From DATKDF01 sp963752045 (lineage in GTDB: Bacteria > Acidobacteriota > Vicinamibacteria > Vicinamibacterales > SCN-69-37): DNA of 64,000 bases. Positions 34,094-42,857 of this stretch are shown here, piece after piece; positions within the stretch are counted from its first letter, which is position 1; each line of letters begins with the position of its first letter. The notes beneath the pieces are model-generated. The model did no database searches. It was not told where the DNA came from and saw only the letters and a program-made list of their open reading frames with translations. The translations under genes were made by a program, and so were the position numbers. The stretch lies in NCBI GenBank assembly GCA_963752045.1, contig CAVVWN010000004.1, positions 1 to 64,000 of the forward strand. The letters are read 5' to 3'.

Positions 34094-36778
34094 ATGGATC
34101 GCTCCAGCCGCGACGACGGACCGCGCCGCCGCCTCCATTCGTCCGAGATGCCCGACGACGTCGGCAAAGTCGTCGATGCCGAAGTGCAGTTTCACCTCAG
34201 CCGCAAGACTGACGCGCTCGTGGCCCAGGGGCTCTCGCGCGAAGATGCCGAACGCGAGGCGCGTCGTCGGTTCGGCGACGTGGACCACGTCAAAGAGAGC
34301 ATGGAGCGGGCGATGACGAGACGAGCGGCATGGACGCGCGTGTCCGACTGGCTGACGCAGTTGAACGGCGACGTCCGGTTCGCGTTGCGACAGCTTCGGA
34401 GGAATCCGGGGTTCACCGCTGTCGCCATGACCACGCTCGCACTTGGCATCGGCGCGACCACCGCCATCTTCAGCGTCGTCGACGGCATCCTCTTCAAGCC
34501 GCTTGCGTTCAGGCAGCCCGACCGGCTCGTGAACGCCTGGTCCGATGTCACCCGGCGGGGCGGTCCGGACGACGAATGGCTGTCGTGGCCGAATTTTGCG
34601 GATCTGCGGGATCAGGTGACCCAGCTCGACGCGCTCGCCGCCTGGGGCGGCGCCAGCCCGATCCTGACCGGCCGCGGCGAGGCTCGACAACTGCTGGCCG
34701 CGCAGATCTCGGAAGGCATGTTCTCGCGCGTGCTGCCGGTCGAGCCTGTCCTCGGCCGGTTGTTCAGCCGCGACGACCACCAGTCAGGGTCGAGCACCGT
34801 CCTCCTGAGCTACGAGATGTGGCGCGACGAGTTCGCGTCCGACCCGGATGTCGTCGGCGCGACCCTCCAACTCGACGATCAGCCGAACACCGTGATCGGC
34901 GTGCTCCCGGAAGGGTTCCAGCCGCCGTTCGTGCCAGACGCTGAACTGTGGCTGCCCACCCAGATCGACTCGGCCGCGGTGCAGGGGCGCCGCGGCAACT
35001 TCTCGTGGCGGGCCGTCGGGCGGCTCGCCCCGGACGCGTCGCTCGAATCCGCCAACACCGAGGTCGCCTCCCTCGCGCGCCGCCTCGAAGCGCAGTATCC
35101 CGAGTCGAACACCGGCATGGGCTTTCGCCTCGTCGGACTTCGCGACGATCTCGTGGCCGGGGCACGAGCGGGCCTCCTCACGCTGTTCGGGGCGGTCGGA
35201 TTCGTCCTCCTGGTGGCCTGCGTGAACATCGCCAATCTCCTCCTCGCTCGTGCGACCTCCCGCAGGAGCGAGCTGGCCGTTCGCACCGCGCTCGGAGCCG
35301 GACGTCACCGAATCATCAGACAACTGCTCACCGAGAGCCTGATCCTCGCGACGCTCGGCGGCCTTGCAGGTGTCGGCCTGGCTTTTCTCGGGACCGATCT
35401 GCTGGTGTCGCTCGCGCCCGCGAACACGCCGCGTCTGTCCGAGGTCGGCGTTGACGTGCGCGCGCTCGGCGCGGCCGCCGCAGTCTCCCTGCTCTCCGGC
35501 CTCGTGTTCGGTCTGGCGCCGGCGATTCACGGTTCCGGCTGTGGAGTCGCCTGGGCACTGAGGGAGACCGGGCGGGGCTCGGGAGAAGGGCGACGCGGCG
35601 GGCTGTTGAGGGGTGCGCTCGTGACCGGGCAGGTCGCTCTCGCGCTGGTCCTGCTCGTGGGCTCCGGCCTCCTGATACAGAGCTTCGTCAACCTGCGGAC
35701 CCGGGATCTCGGCTTCCGGCCCGAGGGCGTGATCTCCATGCGCGTCAACCTTCCGCCGAGTCGGTACCCCGACGCTGACACGAGGCGCACGTTCTACACG
35801 ACCCTCGAAGAGCGGCTGGCCGCGCTGCCAGGCGTGCGGTCGGTCGCCTTCACGAGCACCGTGCCGCTGACGGGTTTCGACGGGGACGTGGACTTCGTCG
35901 TCGAGGGTCGGCCGGCGCCGGCCGCGGGGCAGGAGACCGTGGCCTGGTTCCGCCGTGTCACGCCGGGGTACTTCGAGACCATGGGGATCGCCGTCGCGGA
36001 CGGACGAGGCTTCGAGGAACAGGACCATGCCACGGCGCCCCGCGTCGTCATCGTCAACGAGACGCTGGCCCGTCGCCAGTTCCCGGGCGAGAGCGCCGTT
36101 GGGAAGCGTATCAACGTCAATGGCGCTGAGAGTCCCGTCTGGCGGGAGATCGTCGGCGTCGCGGCCGACATCCGGAACTTCGGGATTCGCGAGGAGAGTC
36201 GCATGGCGATGTACGCGCCGTACGACCAGGTTCCCACGAGCGTCGTGTTTCCGGTCTTGCGTACCGAGCTCGCACCCGAGTCGATCGTGCCGCTCGTTCG
36301 GCGCGCCGTCGCCGGCATCGACCCGAACCTGGCGGTCGCCGAGGTTCTGACGATGGACGAGATCGTCGCGACGTCGATCGCCCAGGACCGTGTCGTGGCC
36401 ACGCTGTTGTCTCTCTTTGCCGGCGCCGGTCTGCTCCTGGCCTTCATCGGGCTCTACGGGGTTGTCTCCTACGGCGTGCATGCGAGGCGCCGCGAGCTCG
36501 GCATCCGGGTCGCGCTCGGCGCCGACGCCTCGCACATCCGCCGTCTGGTGGTCGGCCGCAGCCTCGGCCTCTCGGGCATCGGGGTGCTGATTGGCCTTGC
36601 GAGCGCGGCAGGCCTCGCGCGCCTCATGCAGGGCCTGCTGTTCGGCGTCAGCGCGGGCGATCCGGCCACCTTTGCGGCGGTGACGCTCGTGCTCGGGCTG
36701 GCCGCGCTCGCGGCGAGCCTGGTTCCCGCCCTGCGCGCGACGCGTGTGGATCCGGTCGAGGTGCTGAAGGCCGAGTAG
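34094..36778 (+). CDS. ADOP-family ABC permease (MacB-PCD + FtsX), module 1
   Basis: 894 residues. The N-terminal prefix domain is EVQFHLSRKTDALVAQGLSREDAEREARRRFGD over two lines of helices. Then DVRFALRQLRRNPGFT and the first membrane helix FTAVAMTTLALGIGATTAIFSVV start the MacB periplasmic core. Two FtsX domains follow: LLVACVNIANLLLARATSRRSELAV (about 370-520) and GLYGVVSYGVHARRRELGIRVALG (about 790-890), with a second MacB core between. This is the acidobacterial duplicated orphan permease layout. No ATPase gene is adjacent; the PadR regulator is 16 bp upstream. The transported substrate is unknown. Confidence 0.9.
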   Translation: MDRSSRDDGPRRRLHSSEMPDDVGKVVDAEVQFHLSRKTDALVAQGLSREDAEREARRRFGDVDHVKESMERAMTRRAAWTRVSDWLTQLNGDVRFALRQLRRNPGFTAVAMTTLALGIGATTAIFSVVDGILFKPLAFRQPDRLVNAWSDVTRRGGPDDEWLSWPNFADLRDQVTQLDALAAWGGASPILTGRGEARQLLAAQISEGMFSRVLPVEPVLGRLFSRDDHQSGSSTVLLSYEMWRDEFASDPDVVGATLQLDDQPNTVIGVLPEGFQPPFVPDAELWLPTQIDSAAVQGRRGNFSWRAVGRLAPDASLESANTEVASLARRLEAQYPESNTGMGFRLVGLRDDLVAGARAGLLTLFGAVGFVLLVACVNIANLLLARATSRRSELAVRTALGAGRHRIIRQLLTESLILATLGGLAGVGLAFLGTDLLVSLAPANTPRLSEVGVDVRALGAAAAVSLLSGLVFGLAPAIHGSGCGVAWALRETGRGSGEGRRGGLLRGALVTGQVALALVLLVGSGLLIQSFVNLRTRDLGFRPEGVISMRVNLPPSRYPDADTRRTFYTTLEERLAALPGVRSVAFTSTVPLTGFDGDVDFVVEGRPAPAAGQETVAWFRRVTPGYFETMGIAVADGRGFEEQDHATAPRVVIVNETLARRQFPGESAVGKRINVNGAESPVWREIVGVAADIRNFGIREESRMAMYAPYDQVPTSVVFPVLRTELAPESIVPLVRRAVAGIDPNLAVAEVLTMDEIVATSIAQDRVVATLLSLFAGAGLLLAFIGLYGVVSYGVHARRRELGIRVALGADASHIRRLVVGRSLGLSGIGVLIGLASAAGLARLMQGLLFGVSAGDPATFAAVTLVLGLAALAASLVPALRATRVDPVEVLKAE

Positions 36779-36827
36779 CTGCGCTTCGGAAACGCGTTTC
36801 TTCGCCACGCCCGTCCGTGCGTGATCC

Positions 36828-36833
36828 TATAAT
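36828..36833 (+). promoter_or_regulatory. -10 element TATAAT of kinase gene
   Basis: A consensus TATAAT is 11 nt before the ATG at 36845, with no clear -35. The spacing implies a leaderless or 4-5-nt-leader mRNA. Confidence 0.5.
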
Positions 36834-36844
36834 CCCGCTACGTC

Positions 36845-39601
36845 ATGAGACCCGGCACGCGTCTCGGTCCGTACGAAGTCGTCGGCTCCCTCGGCGCCGG
36901 TGGGATGGGCGAGGTCTATCGGGCGCGCGACACGAAGCTCGGCCGTGACGTCGCCCTGAAGATCCTGCCTGAGTCGTTCGCCAGCGATCCCGATCGCCTG
37001 ATGCGCTTTGAGCGCGAAGCGAAGACGCTCGCGTCGCTCAACCACCCGAACGTCGCGGCCATCTACGGGGTCGAAGACTCGGACGGGGTCCGCGCGATCG
37101 TGATGGAGCTCGTCGAGGGCGAGGACCTCTTCGCTCGCATCGCGCAGGGCCCGATCCCGCTCGCCGAGGCCCTTCCCATCGCAGGCCAGATCGCCGAAGC
37201 GGTCGAAGCGGCACACGAACAGGGCATCGTTCATCGCGACCTGAAGCCCGCCAACGTGAAAGTCACGCCGGAGGGCCGCGTGAAGGTGCTCGACTTCGGC
37301 CTGGCCAAGGCGCTCGAAGGGGATCCGTCTCGCCCGGGCGAGCAGGACCCGTCCCCCTTGTCGCTGACGATGACCTCGCCGGCGATGACCGCGATGGGCA
37401 TGATCGTGGGGACGGCCGCCTACATGTCGCCCGAGCAGGCGCGCGGCCGTCCGGCCGACAAACGCGCGGACATCTGGGCGTTCGGCGTCGTGCTGTTCGA
37501 GATGCTGTCGGGCCAGCGGATGTTCGCGGGCGAGACCGTATCCGACGTGCTTGCGCACGTGCTGACGAAAGAGCCGGACTGGGACAGCCTGCCGTCGGAC
37601 ACGCCGGCCGCGATCCGCAAGCTGCTCGGCCGCTGCCTGACCAAGGATCGCCGGAATCGCCTTCGCGACATCGGCGAGGCGCGGATTGCGCTCGAGGAGT
37701 ACCTCGACGATCCGGCCGATGCGTCGGTGCTGATGAGCAGCGTCTCCGTGCCCGTCGCAGCCCCCGGACCCTGGTGGCGACGGGTCCTGCCGACGGCCGC
37801 GCTCGTCCTCGCGGCGAGTGCGGTCACGGCCGGCATCGTCTGGATTCTGCGGCCCGCGCCTGCACCGCCGGGCGTGACCCGATTCAGCATCGCGTTCCTG
37901 GAGGACGAGAGCCCCATCAACGGCCGCGTGAACCTGGCGCTGTCACCCGACGGCACCCAGTTGGCGTTCGTGACCCGCATGGGACAGATCTACCTGCGGC
38001 CGATGCGCGAATCCGCCGCGCGGGCGATCCCCGGCGCTCGAGGAACCGTCTCCAATCTCGTCTTCTCGCCCGACGGCGATTCGCTCGCCTACTTCGATGA
38101 CGCTGACGACACGCTCAAGCGGATCGAGACCAGCGGCGGGGCGCCCGTGACGATTTGCCAGTCGCCGACGCCGGCCGGTGGCATCACGTGGTCTGGCGAG
38201 TGGCTCTTCTGGGCGGCGCCGGGCGGGATTCGGCGCGTCGAAGCCACGGGCGGGGAGCCGGAAGTCGTGGTGCCTCTCGAGTCCGGCCAGATGGCGTTTC
38301 GACCGCAGCTCCTGCCGGACGACCGCACGCTGCTCTTCACGTACTCGAGCAGCGGAAGTGAAGGCAGCGGCGACACGGGACGATGGATGACGGCTTCGAT
38401 CGTGGCCCAACGGCTCGACACGGGTGAGCGGACCACGATCGTCGATTCGGGCACCGATGCCCGCTACCTGCGGACCGGGCACCTCGTCTACGCCGTCGCC
38501 GGGGTCGTGTTCGCCAGACCGTTCGATGCGGACAGCCTCGAGGTACGCGGTGGAGCCGCGTCGGTCATCGAGGGCGTGGCGCGTAGCGTTGGAGACCAGA
38601 GCGGCGGCGGGTCGCACTTCGCGCTGTCTGACACCGGCACGCTGGTCTTTCTTGCCGGACCGGTCGAGGGCGTGGATGCGTCCGTGCTGCAGCTGGCCTT
38701 CTTCGATCGCGAGGGCAACGCGGAGCCGCTCGACGTCCCACCAGGCCGCTACGCTACGCCGCGGCTCTCGCCCGACGGCCGCTGGGTGGCGTTCACGTCC
38801 ATCGACGATCAAGGTGACAGCGTCTGGGTCTACGACATCGCCAGTGGCGGTGCTGCGAGACGGCTCACCTTCGACGGCAACGCGCGCCTGCCCGTCTGGT
38901 CGGCCGACAGCCAGCGAGTCACGTACCAGTCCGATCGCGAGGGAGACCTGGGCATCTTCTGGCAGCGAGCCGATGGCACCGACCGGCCCGAGCGGCTCAC
39001 CCGCCCAGACGGCAAGCTCGCGCACGTGCCGAACTCGTGGTCGTCGGATGGCGCGTTCCTCCTGTTCGACGAGAGCGATGTCGGCAAGACGACGCTGATG
39101 ACTTTGAAGGCAGCCGACGGCACGATCGAGCCATATGGCGGCGTGACGTCGACCCGGCCGACGACGGCGCAGTTCTCGCCGGATGGGCGATGGGTGGCCT
39201 ACGCCACGGACGAGAATCAGGTGCAGGCGGTGTACGTGCAGCCGTTTCCCCCGACCGGCGCGCGGGTTCAGGTGTCGAGCAGCACGGAGGACGGGCATCA
39301 TCAGGTGTGGTCGCCCGACGGCTCCGAGCTCTTCTTCACGCCGGGTCCCGGGCCCGTCCTCACCGGTGTACACGTCACCGGCGGTCCGGGTTTCGCGTTC
39401 GGCCGGGAAGAGAAGCTGCCGCGGCCATTCACGAACGCGGCGCCGTGGGTGCCGAGCACGTACGACATCTCGCGCGATGGCCGGAAGTTCCTGGGGCTCA
39501 CCTCGAACGCCGGCGCCGACCCGGCGATGGCCGCGCGGCAGGAAATCAACGTCGTCCTCGACTGGTTCCACGAACTCGGCCAACGCGTGCCGGCTCGGTA
39601 G
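36845..39601 (+). CDS. Ser/Thr protein kinase with PD40/WD40-like sensor domain
   Basis: 918 residues. Kinase 1-285: GAGGMGEVY loop, Lys39 in VALKILPE, HRD at 130-132 and DFG at 150-152, then GTAAYMSPEQARG as the activation segment end. A membrane helix at about 313-335 (VLPTAALVLAASAVTAGIVWIL) precedes a propeller of about 550 residues (SPDGTQLAFVT, SPDGDSLAYFD, SPDGRWVAFTS, SADSQRVTYQS, SPDGRWVAYAT, SPDGSELFFTP). An external stimulus read by the propeller is presumed to control the cytosolic kinase. It stands alone, 66 bp after ADOP module 1, with its own TATAAT. Confidence 0.92.
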   Translation: MRPGTRLGPYEVVGSLGAGGMGEVYRARDTKLGRDVALKILPESFASDPDRLMRFEREAKTLASLNHPNVAAIYGVEDSDGVRAIVMELVEGEDLFARIAQGPIPLAEALPIAGQIAEAVEAAHEQGIVHRDLKPANVKVTPEGRVKVLDFGLAKALEGDPSRPGEQDPSPLSLTMTSPAMTAMGMIVGTAAYMSPEQARGRPADKRADIWAFGVVLFEMLSGQRMFAGETVSDVLAHVLTKEPDWDSLPSDTPAAIRKLLGRCLTKDRRNRLRDIGEARIALEEYLDDPADASVLMSSVSVPVAAPGPWWRRVLPTAALVLAASAVTAGIVWILRPAPAPPGVTRFSIAFLEDESPINGRVNLALSPDGTQLAFVTRMGQIYLRPMRESAARAIPGARGTVSNLVFSPDGDSLAYFDDADDTLKRIETSGGAPVTICQSPTPAGGITWSGEWLFWAAPGGIRRVEATGGEPEVVVPLESGQMAFRPQLLPDDRTLLFTYSSSGSEGSGDTGRWMTASIVAQRLDTGERTTIVDSGTDARYLRTGHLVYAVAGVVFARPFDADSLEVRGGAASVIEGVARSVGDQSGGGSHFALSDTGTLVFLAGPVEGVDASVLQLAFFDREGNAEPLDVPPGRYATPRLSPDGRWVAFTSIDDQGDSVWVYDIASGGAARRLTFDGNARLPVWSADSQRVTYQSDREGDLGIFWQRADGTDRPERLTRPDGKLAHVPNSWSSDGAFLLFDESDVGKTTLMTLKAADGTIEPYGGVTSTRPTTAQFSPDGRWVAYATDENQVQAVYVQPFPPTGARVQVSSSTEDGHHQVWSPDGSELFFTPGPGPVLTGVHVTGGPGFAFGREEKLPRPFTNAAPWVPSTYDISRDGRKFLGLTSNAGADPAMAARQEINVVLDWFHELGQRVPAR

Positions 39602-39619
39602 GCAACTGGCACGGCGCCG

Positions 39620-39648
39620 GCTTGCGCAGGCACGCCGGTGTCGATATA
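39620..39648 (+). repeat. 29-bp direct repeat, copy 1
   Basis: Identical over 29 bp to 42471-42499 (begins GCTTGCGCAGG, ends TCGATATA). It lies 18 bp after the stop of the kinase gene at 36845. Confidence 0.8.
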
Positions 39649-39660
39649 CGCCGGCGTTTT
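39633..39660 (+). terminator. Rho-independent-like terminator after kinase gene
   Basis: Stem CGCCGG (39633-39638) / CCGGCG (39651-39656) followed by TTTT, 31 bp after the kinase stop. The left stem arm belongs to the 29-bp repeat; copy 2 of that repeat lacks the right arm. Confidence 0.5.
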
Positions 39661-39760
39661 GAACCGGACCACCGGCCCCGGCGAGGGGGGGTGAGGGAGT
39701 CCTGGGGCTGGAGGCTGTCGGAACCCAGGTGCGGCCAGCGCTGCCGTCCGCACCGCGACG

Positions 39761-39766
39761 TATAAT
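39761..39766 (+). promoter_or_regulatory. -10 element TATAAT of second kinase gene
   Basis: A consensus TATAAT lies 13 nt before the ATG at 39780, the same arrangement as at 36828 and 42496. Confidence 0.5.
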
Positions 39767-39779
39767 TCCCGCCTCTGCC

Positions 39780-42416
39780 ATGCCACTTCAACACGGCGTT
39801 CGCCTCGGTCCGTACGAAGTGCTCGAGCCGATCGGCGCCGGTGGGATGGGCGAGGTCTACCGCGCGCGCGATACGCGCCTCGACCGCGTGGTTGCGATCA
39901 AGTCGCTTCCCGCCGAACTGTCAAAGGATCCGGAACGACGCAGCCGTTTCGAGCGTGAGGCCAGAACCATCGCGGCGCTGACCCACCCTCATATCTGCCC
40001 GCTGTACGACGTTGGCCATCACGATGGGGTCGATTTCCTGGTGATGGAGCTCCTCGAGGGGGAGACGCTCGCCTCGCGCCTCGAGCGTGGTCGCCTGCCG
40101 CTGGCGGAGGTGCTGACCCACGCAGTGCAGATCGCCGACGCGCTCGATCAGGCCCACCAGCGGGGCATCGTTCACCGGGATCTGAAACCGGGCAACGTGA
40201 TGCTCACCCGGTCGGGCGTGAAGCTGTTCGACTTCGGCCTGGCGAAGCTGAGGTCGGACGCCACGCCACTCGCGGATGGCGTCACCGCGACGTCGCCGCT
40301 GACCCTGCAGGGGCAGATCGTCGGCACGCTTCCGTACATGGCGCCGGAGCAACTCGAAGGCCGGCCGGTAGACGTGCGATCGGACCTGTTCGCCTTTGGC
40401 GCGATCATCCATGAGATGGCCACCGGCCGGCGGGCGTTCGACCAGTCCAGCCAGGCCAGTCTGATTGGCGCTCTGCTGCACGCCACGCCGCCTCCCCTCA
40501 CGGAGGCTGTCGCCGGCGCGCCGGCCGCGCTCTCGCGCGTCGTGTCCGTGTGTCTGTCCAAGGACCCTCAGGATCGGTGGTCGAGCGCGCACGACGTCCT
40601 GTTGCAGTTGCGCGAGATTCCGGCGTCACTGGAGTCCGGGCCCGTGAACCAGAAGGCAACACGAGGGCGCGAGCGGTTGGCATGGGGTGTTGCCGCGATT
40701 GCCGCGATGGTCACGGTCGTCCTGGCGGTCATGCTCGTGGCTGATCGCTTCTCACCGGTGCCCGCACATGCGGCCCTCGACGTCCTGTCCGTGCTTCCGG
40801 CGGAAGGCACGACGCTCGACCGGAGCGAGGCGCCGCAGACCTCACCGGACGGTCGCCGCATCGCCTTCGTCGCGACCGACAGGCTCGGCCGCAGCGGACT
40901 CTACGTGCGCGGCCGGGACTCAGGGGTGGTTCGGCTGGTGCCGGACACCGATGGCGCCACGATGCCGTTCTGGTCACCCGACAGCGGCAGTCTCGGTTTC
41001 TTCGCTGACGGACACCTCAAGACCATTTCGCTTGCCGGTGGGTCGGCGCATGTCATCGCCCTCGCACCCATTCCGCGGGGTGGGTCGTGGAACCGTCAGG
41101 GCATGATTCTGTTCTCGGCGCAGCCCAACCTGGCCCCGTTCCTCGTGCCGGCCGAGGGCGGAGAGCGCACGTCGGTGCCGATCGCCGACGGGGCGATCCC
41201 GCGCCGGCTGTATCCCAGCTTCCTGCCAGACGGCCGACATTACCTGTACCTGCTGGTGAACAACACGCTGACCATCCGTGTCGTCGGCGTCGCGTCCATC
41301 GATTCGGAAGAAGCAACGGACCTCGTCCAGTCAAAGAGCAGTGCGGTCCATGCGTCCGGCCACTTGCTCTTCCTGCGTGACACAACGCTCGTCGCCCAGC
41401 CGTTCGACCTGCGCACGCAAACGCTCAGCGGCACTCCCACGCCGATCGCGGAGGACGTGGGCGTCAATCGTCTCACCTACCAGGGGCTCTTCTCGGCTTC
41501 CGACGCAGAGGCGCTCGCCTACCAGCCCGTGACGGCCGGCTCCGAGCTGGTGTGGTTCGACCGACTCGGGCGGCGTCAGGACGTGATCGGCCCCGCGGCC
41601 GACTACAACACAGTCTGCCTGACACCTGATGGGACACAAGTCGTTTATGACATGGCCGACCGGGCGTCGGGAAGCATCGGTCTGTTTGCGCTCGGGCTCG
41701 ACGACGATCGTCCGTCGAAGTTGACCTTCGGTCCGGCCGTCGACTTCTACCCCGTCTGCTCACCGAGCGGAGGAGACGTGGCGTTCGCCTCTCTTCGGAA
41801 TGGACCACCAAACCTGTTCCGCGTGAGCGTGAGCAGTCCCGGCAGCGAGCAGACGATTCTGCAATCCCCACTCCCCGAACTCGTGACCGACTGGACGCCT
41901 ACCGGCCTCATCGTCTATTCCGTCCTGCACGGAGAGACGAACTTCGACATCGAGGTCGTGCCCGCCGTCGGCGGCGAGACGACGACGGTCGTCGCCACGA
42001 CGGCCGAGGAACGGAACGGCCGGGTGTCGCCCGATGGCCGCTGGATCGCGTACGTGTCGAACGAGAGCGGGGCCTTCGAGGTGTACGTCCAGGCGTTTCC
42101 AGCCGGCGGCGCTAAGTGGCTCGTATCGACGGGCGGTGGGCAGCAGCCACAATGGCGGAGCGACGGCCGGGAGCTCTTCTACCTCTCGCCAGACCGGAAG
42201 CTGATTGGCGTCGAGGTGCGGGCAGGCGCGGACTTCGCCATTGGCGCGGCGGCCGGTCTCTTCGACACGCGCATCACTGCCTGGGAGCGCGCCAACCAGG
42301 GCGTCCAGTACGCCGTGACGGCCGACGGCCAGCGCTTCCTGGTGAACACGGCCGCGGAGACCATCGTGCCGATCACGCTCGTGCTGAACTGGATGGCCTC
42401 GCCGGCGAGACGCTGA
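39780..42416 (+). CDS. Ser/Thr protein kinase with PD40/WD40-like sensor domain
   Basis: 878 residues, a homologue of the preceding kinase. GAGGMGEVY loop, Lys41 in VAIKSLPA, H132-R133-D134 in HRDLKPGN, DFG at 151-153 and GTLPYMAPEQLEG. The membrane helix AAIAAMVTVVLAVMLVADRF lies at about 302-322. The external propeller shows SPDGRRIAFVA, SPDSGSLGFFA, LPDGRHYLYLL, TPDGTQVVYDM, SPDGRWIAYVS and RSDGRELFYLS. It has its own TATAAT and 178 bp separate it from the first kinase. The shared 29-bp sequence after both genes suggests duplication or recombination at this locus. Confidence 0.92.
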   Translation: MPLQHGVRLGPYEVLEPIGAGGMGEVYRARDTRLDRVVAIKSLPAELSKDPERRSRFEREARTIAALTHPHICPLYDVGHHDGVDFLVMELLEGETLASRLERGRLPLAEVLTHAVQIADALDQAHQRGIVHRDLKPGNVMLTRSGVKLFDFGLAKLRSDATPLADGVTATSPLTLQGQIVGTLPYMAPEQLEGRPVDVRSDLFAFGAIIHEMATGRRAFDQSSQASLIGALLHATPPPLTEAVAGAPAALSRVVSVCLSKDPQDRWSSAHDVLLQLREIPASLESGPVNQKATRGRERLAWGVAAIAAMVTVVLAVMLVADRFSPVPAHAALDVLSVLPAEGTTLDRSEAPQTSPDGRRIAFVATDRLGRSGLYVRGRDSGVVRLVPDTDGATMPFWSPDSGSLGFFADGHLKTISLAGGSAHVIALAPIPRGGSWNRQGMILFSAQPNLAPFLVPAEGGERTSVPIADGAIPRRLYPSFLPDGRHYLYLLVNNTLTIRVVGVASIDSEEATDLVQSKSSAVHASGHLLFLRDTTLVAQPFDLRTQTLSGTPTPIAEDVGVNRLTYQGLFSASDAEALAYQPVTAGSELVWFDRLGRRQDVIGPAADYNTVCLTPDGTQVVYDMADRASGSIGLFALGLDDDRPSKLTFGPAVDFYPVCSPSGGDVAFASLRNGPPNLFRVSVSSPGSEQTILQSPLPELVTDWTPTGLIVYSVLHGETNFDIEVVPAVGGETTTVVATTAEERNGRVSPDGRWIAYVSNESGAFEVYVQAFPAGGAKWLVSTGGGQQPQWRSDGRELFYLSPDRKLIGVEVRAGADFAIGAAAGLFDTRITAWERANQGVQYAVTADGQRFLVNTAAETIVPITLVLNWMASPARR

Positions 42417-42470
42417 GCTCGCGCTCCCGCGCTGCATCATCCGCTTCCCGGGGTAAGCTGGCACCGGTCC

Positions 42471-42499
42471 GCTTGCGCAGGCACGCCGGTGTCGATATA
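42471..42499 (+). repeat. 29-bp direct repeat, copy 2
   Basis: Identical to 39620-39648. Its last bases run into the TATAAT of the following PadR gene, so here it forms the upstream promoter region. Confidence 0.8.
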
Positions 42500-42501
42500 A
42501 T
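42496..42501 (+). promoter_or_regulatory. -10 element TATAAT of PadR-ADOP module 2
   Basis: TATAAT lies 11 nt before the ATG at 42513 and overlaps the end of repeat copy 2. The short distance again suggests a leaderless transcript. Confidence 0.5.
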
Positions 42502-42512
42502 CGCTTGACGCG

Positions 42513-42857
42513 ATGAAATCACGCCATCGAGATTCCGGAAGCGAGCAGCTCGCCGCCTTCGAGCAGCTCGTGCTCCTCGCGCTGCTCTCGCTCGACGGCG
42601 ACGCGGCCTACGGCATGAACATCCGGCAGATCCTGCGTGATCACGCCGGCCGCAACGTGTCGGTTCCCACGGTCTATTCCGCGCTGGACCGGCTCGAAAC
42701 CAAGGGGCTCGTGACCTCGCGGCTGGGGCAGGCCACGCCCGAACGGGGCGGCCGGGCGAAGCGACTGTTCCGCGTGGAGCCGGCCGGCGTGCGGGCGTTG
42801 CGCGAAAGCCGCCGGACGCTCAGGACCATGTGGCAGCTGGGAGGCCTGGACCAGTGA
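42513..42857 (+). CDS. PadR family transcriptional regulator (module 2)
   Basis: 114 residues: FEQLVLLALLSLDGDAAYGM, then VSVPTVYSALDRLETKGLVT (recognition helix and wing entry) and RAKRLFRVEPAGVRALRESR. It is shorter in the linker than modules 1 and 4 but clearly a PadR winged helix. The permease gene starts on its last codon (4-nt overlap), so the two are coupled. There is a plausible TATAAT just upstream. Confidence 0.87.
   Translation: MKSRHRDSGSEQLAAFEQLVLLALLSLDGDAAYGMNIRQILRDHAGRNVSVPTVYSALDRLETKGLVTSRLGQATPERGGRAKRLFRVEPAGVRALRESRRTLRTMWQLGGLDQ

Noticed and set aside
42471..42501. Second copy of the 29-bp repeat as a transcription terminator
   Set aside because: The right stem arm and T-tract found after copy 1 are absent; here the sequence leads into a TATAAT box.
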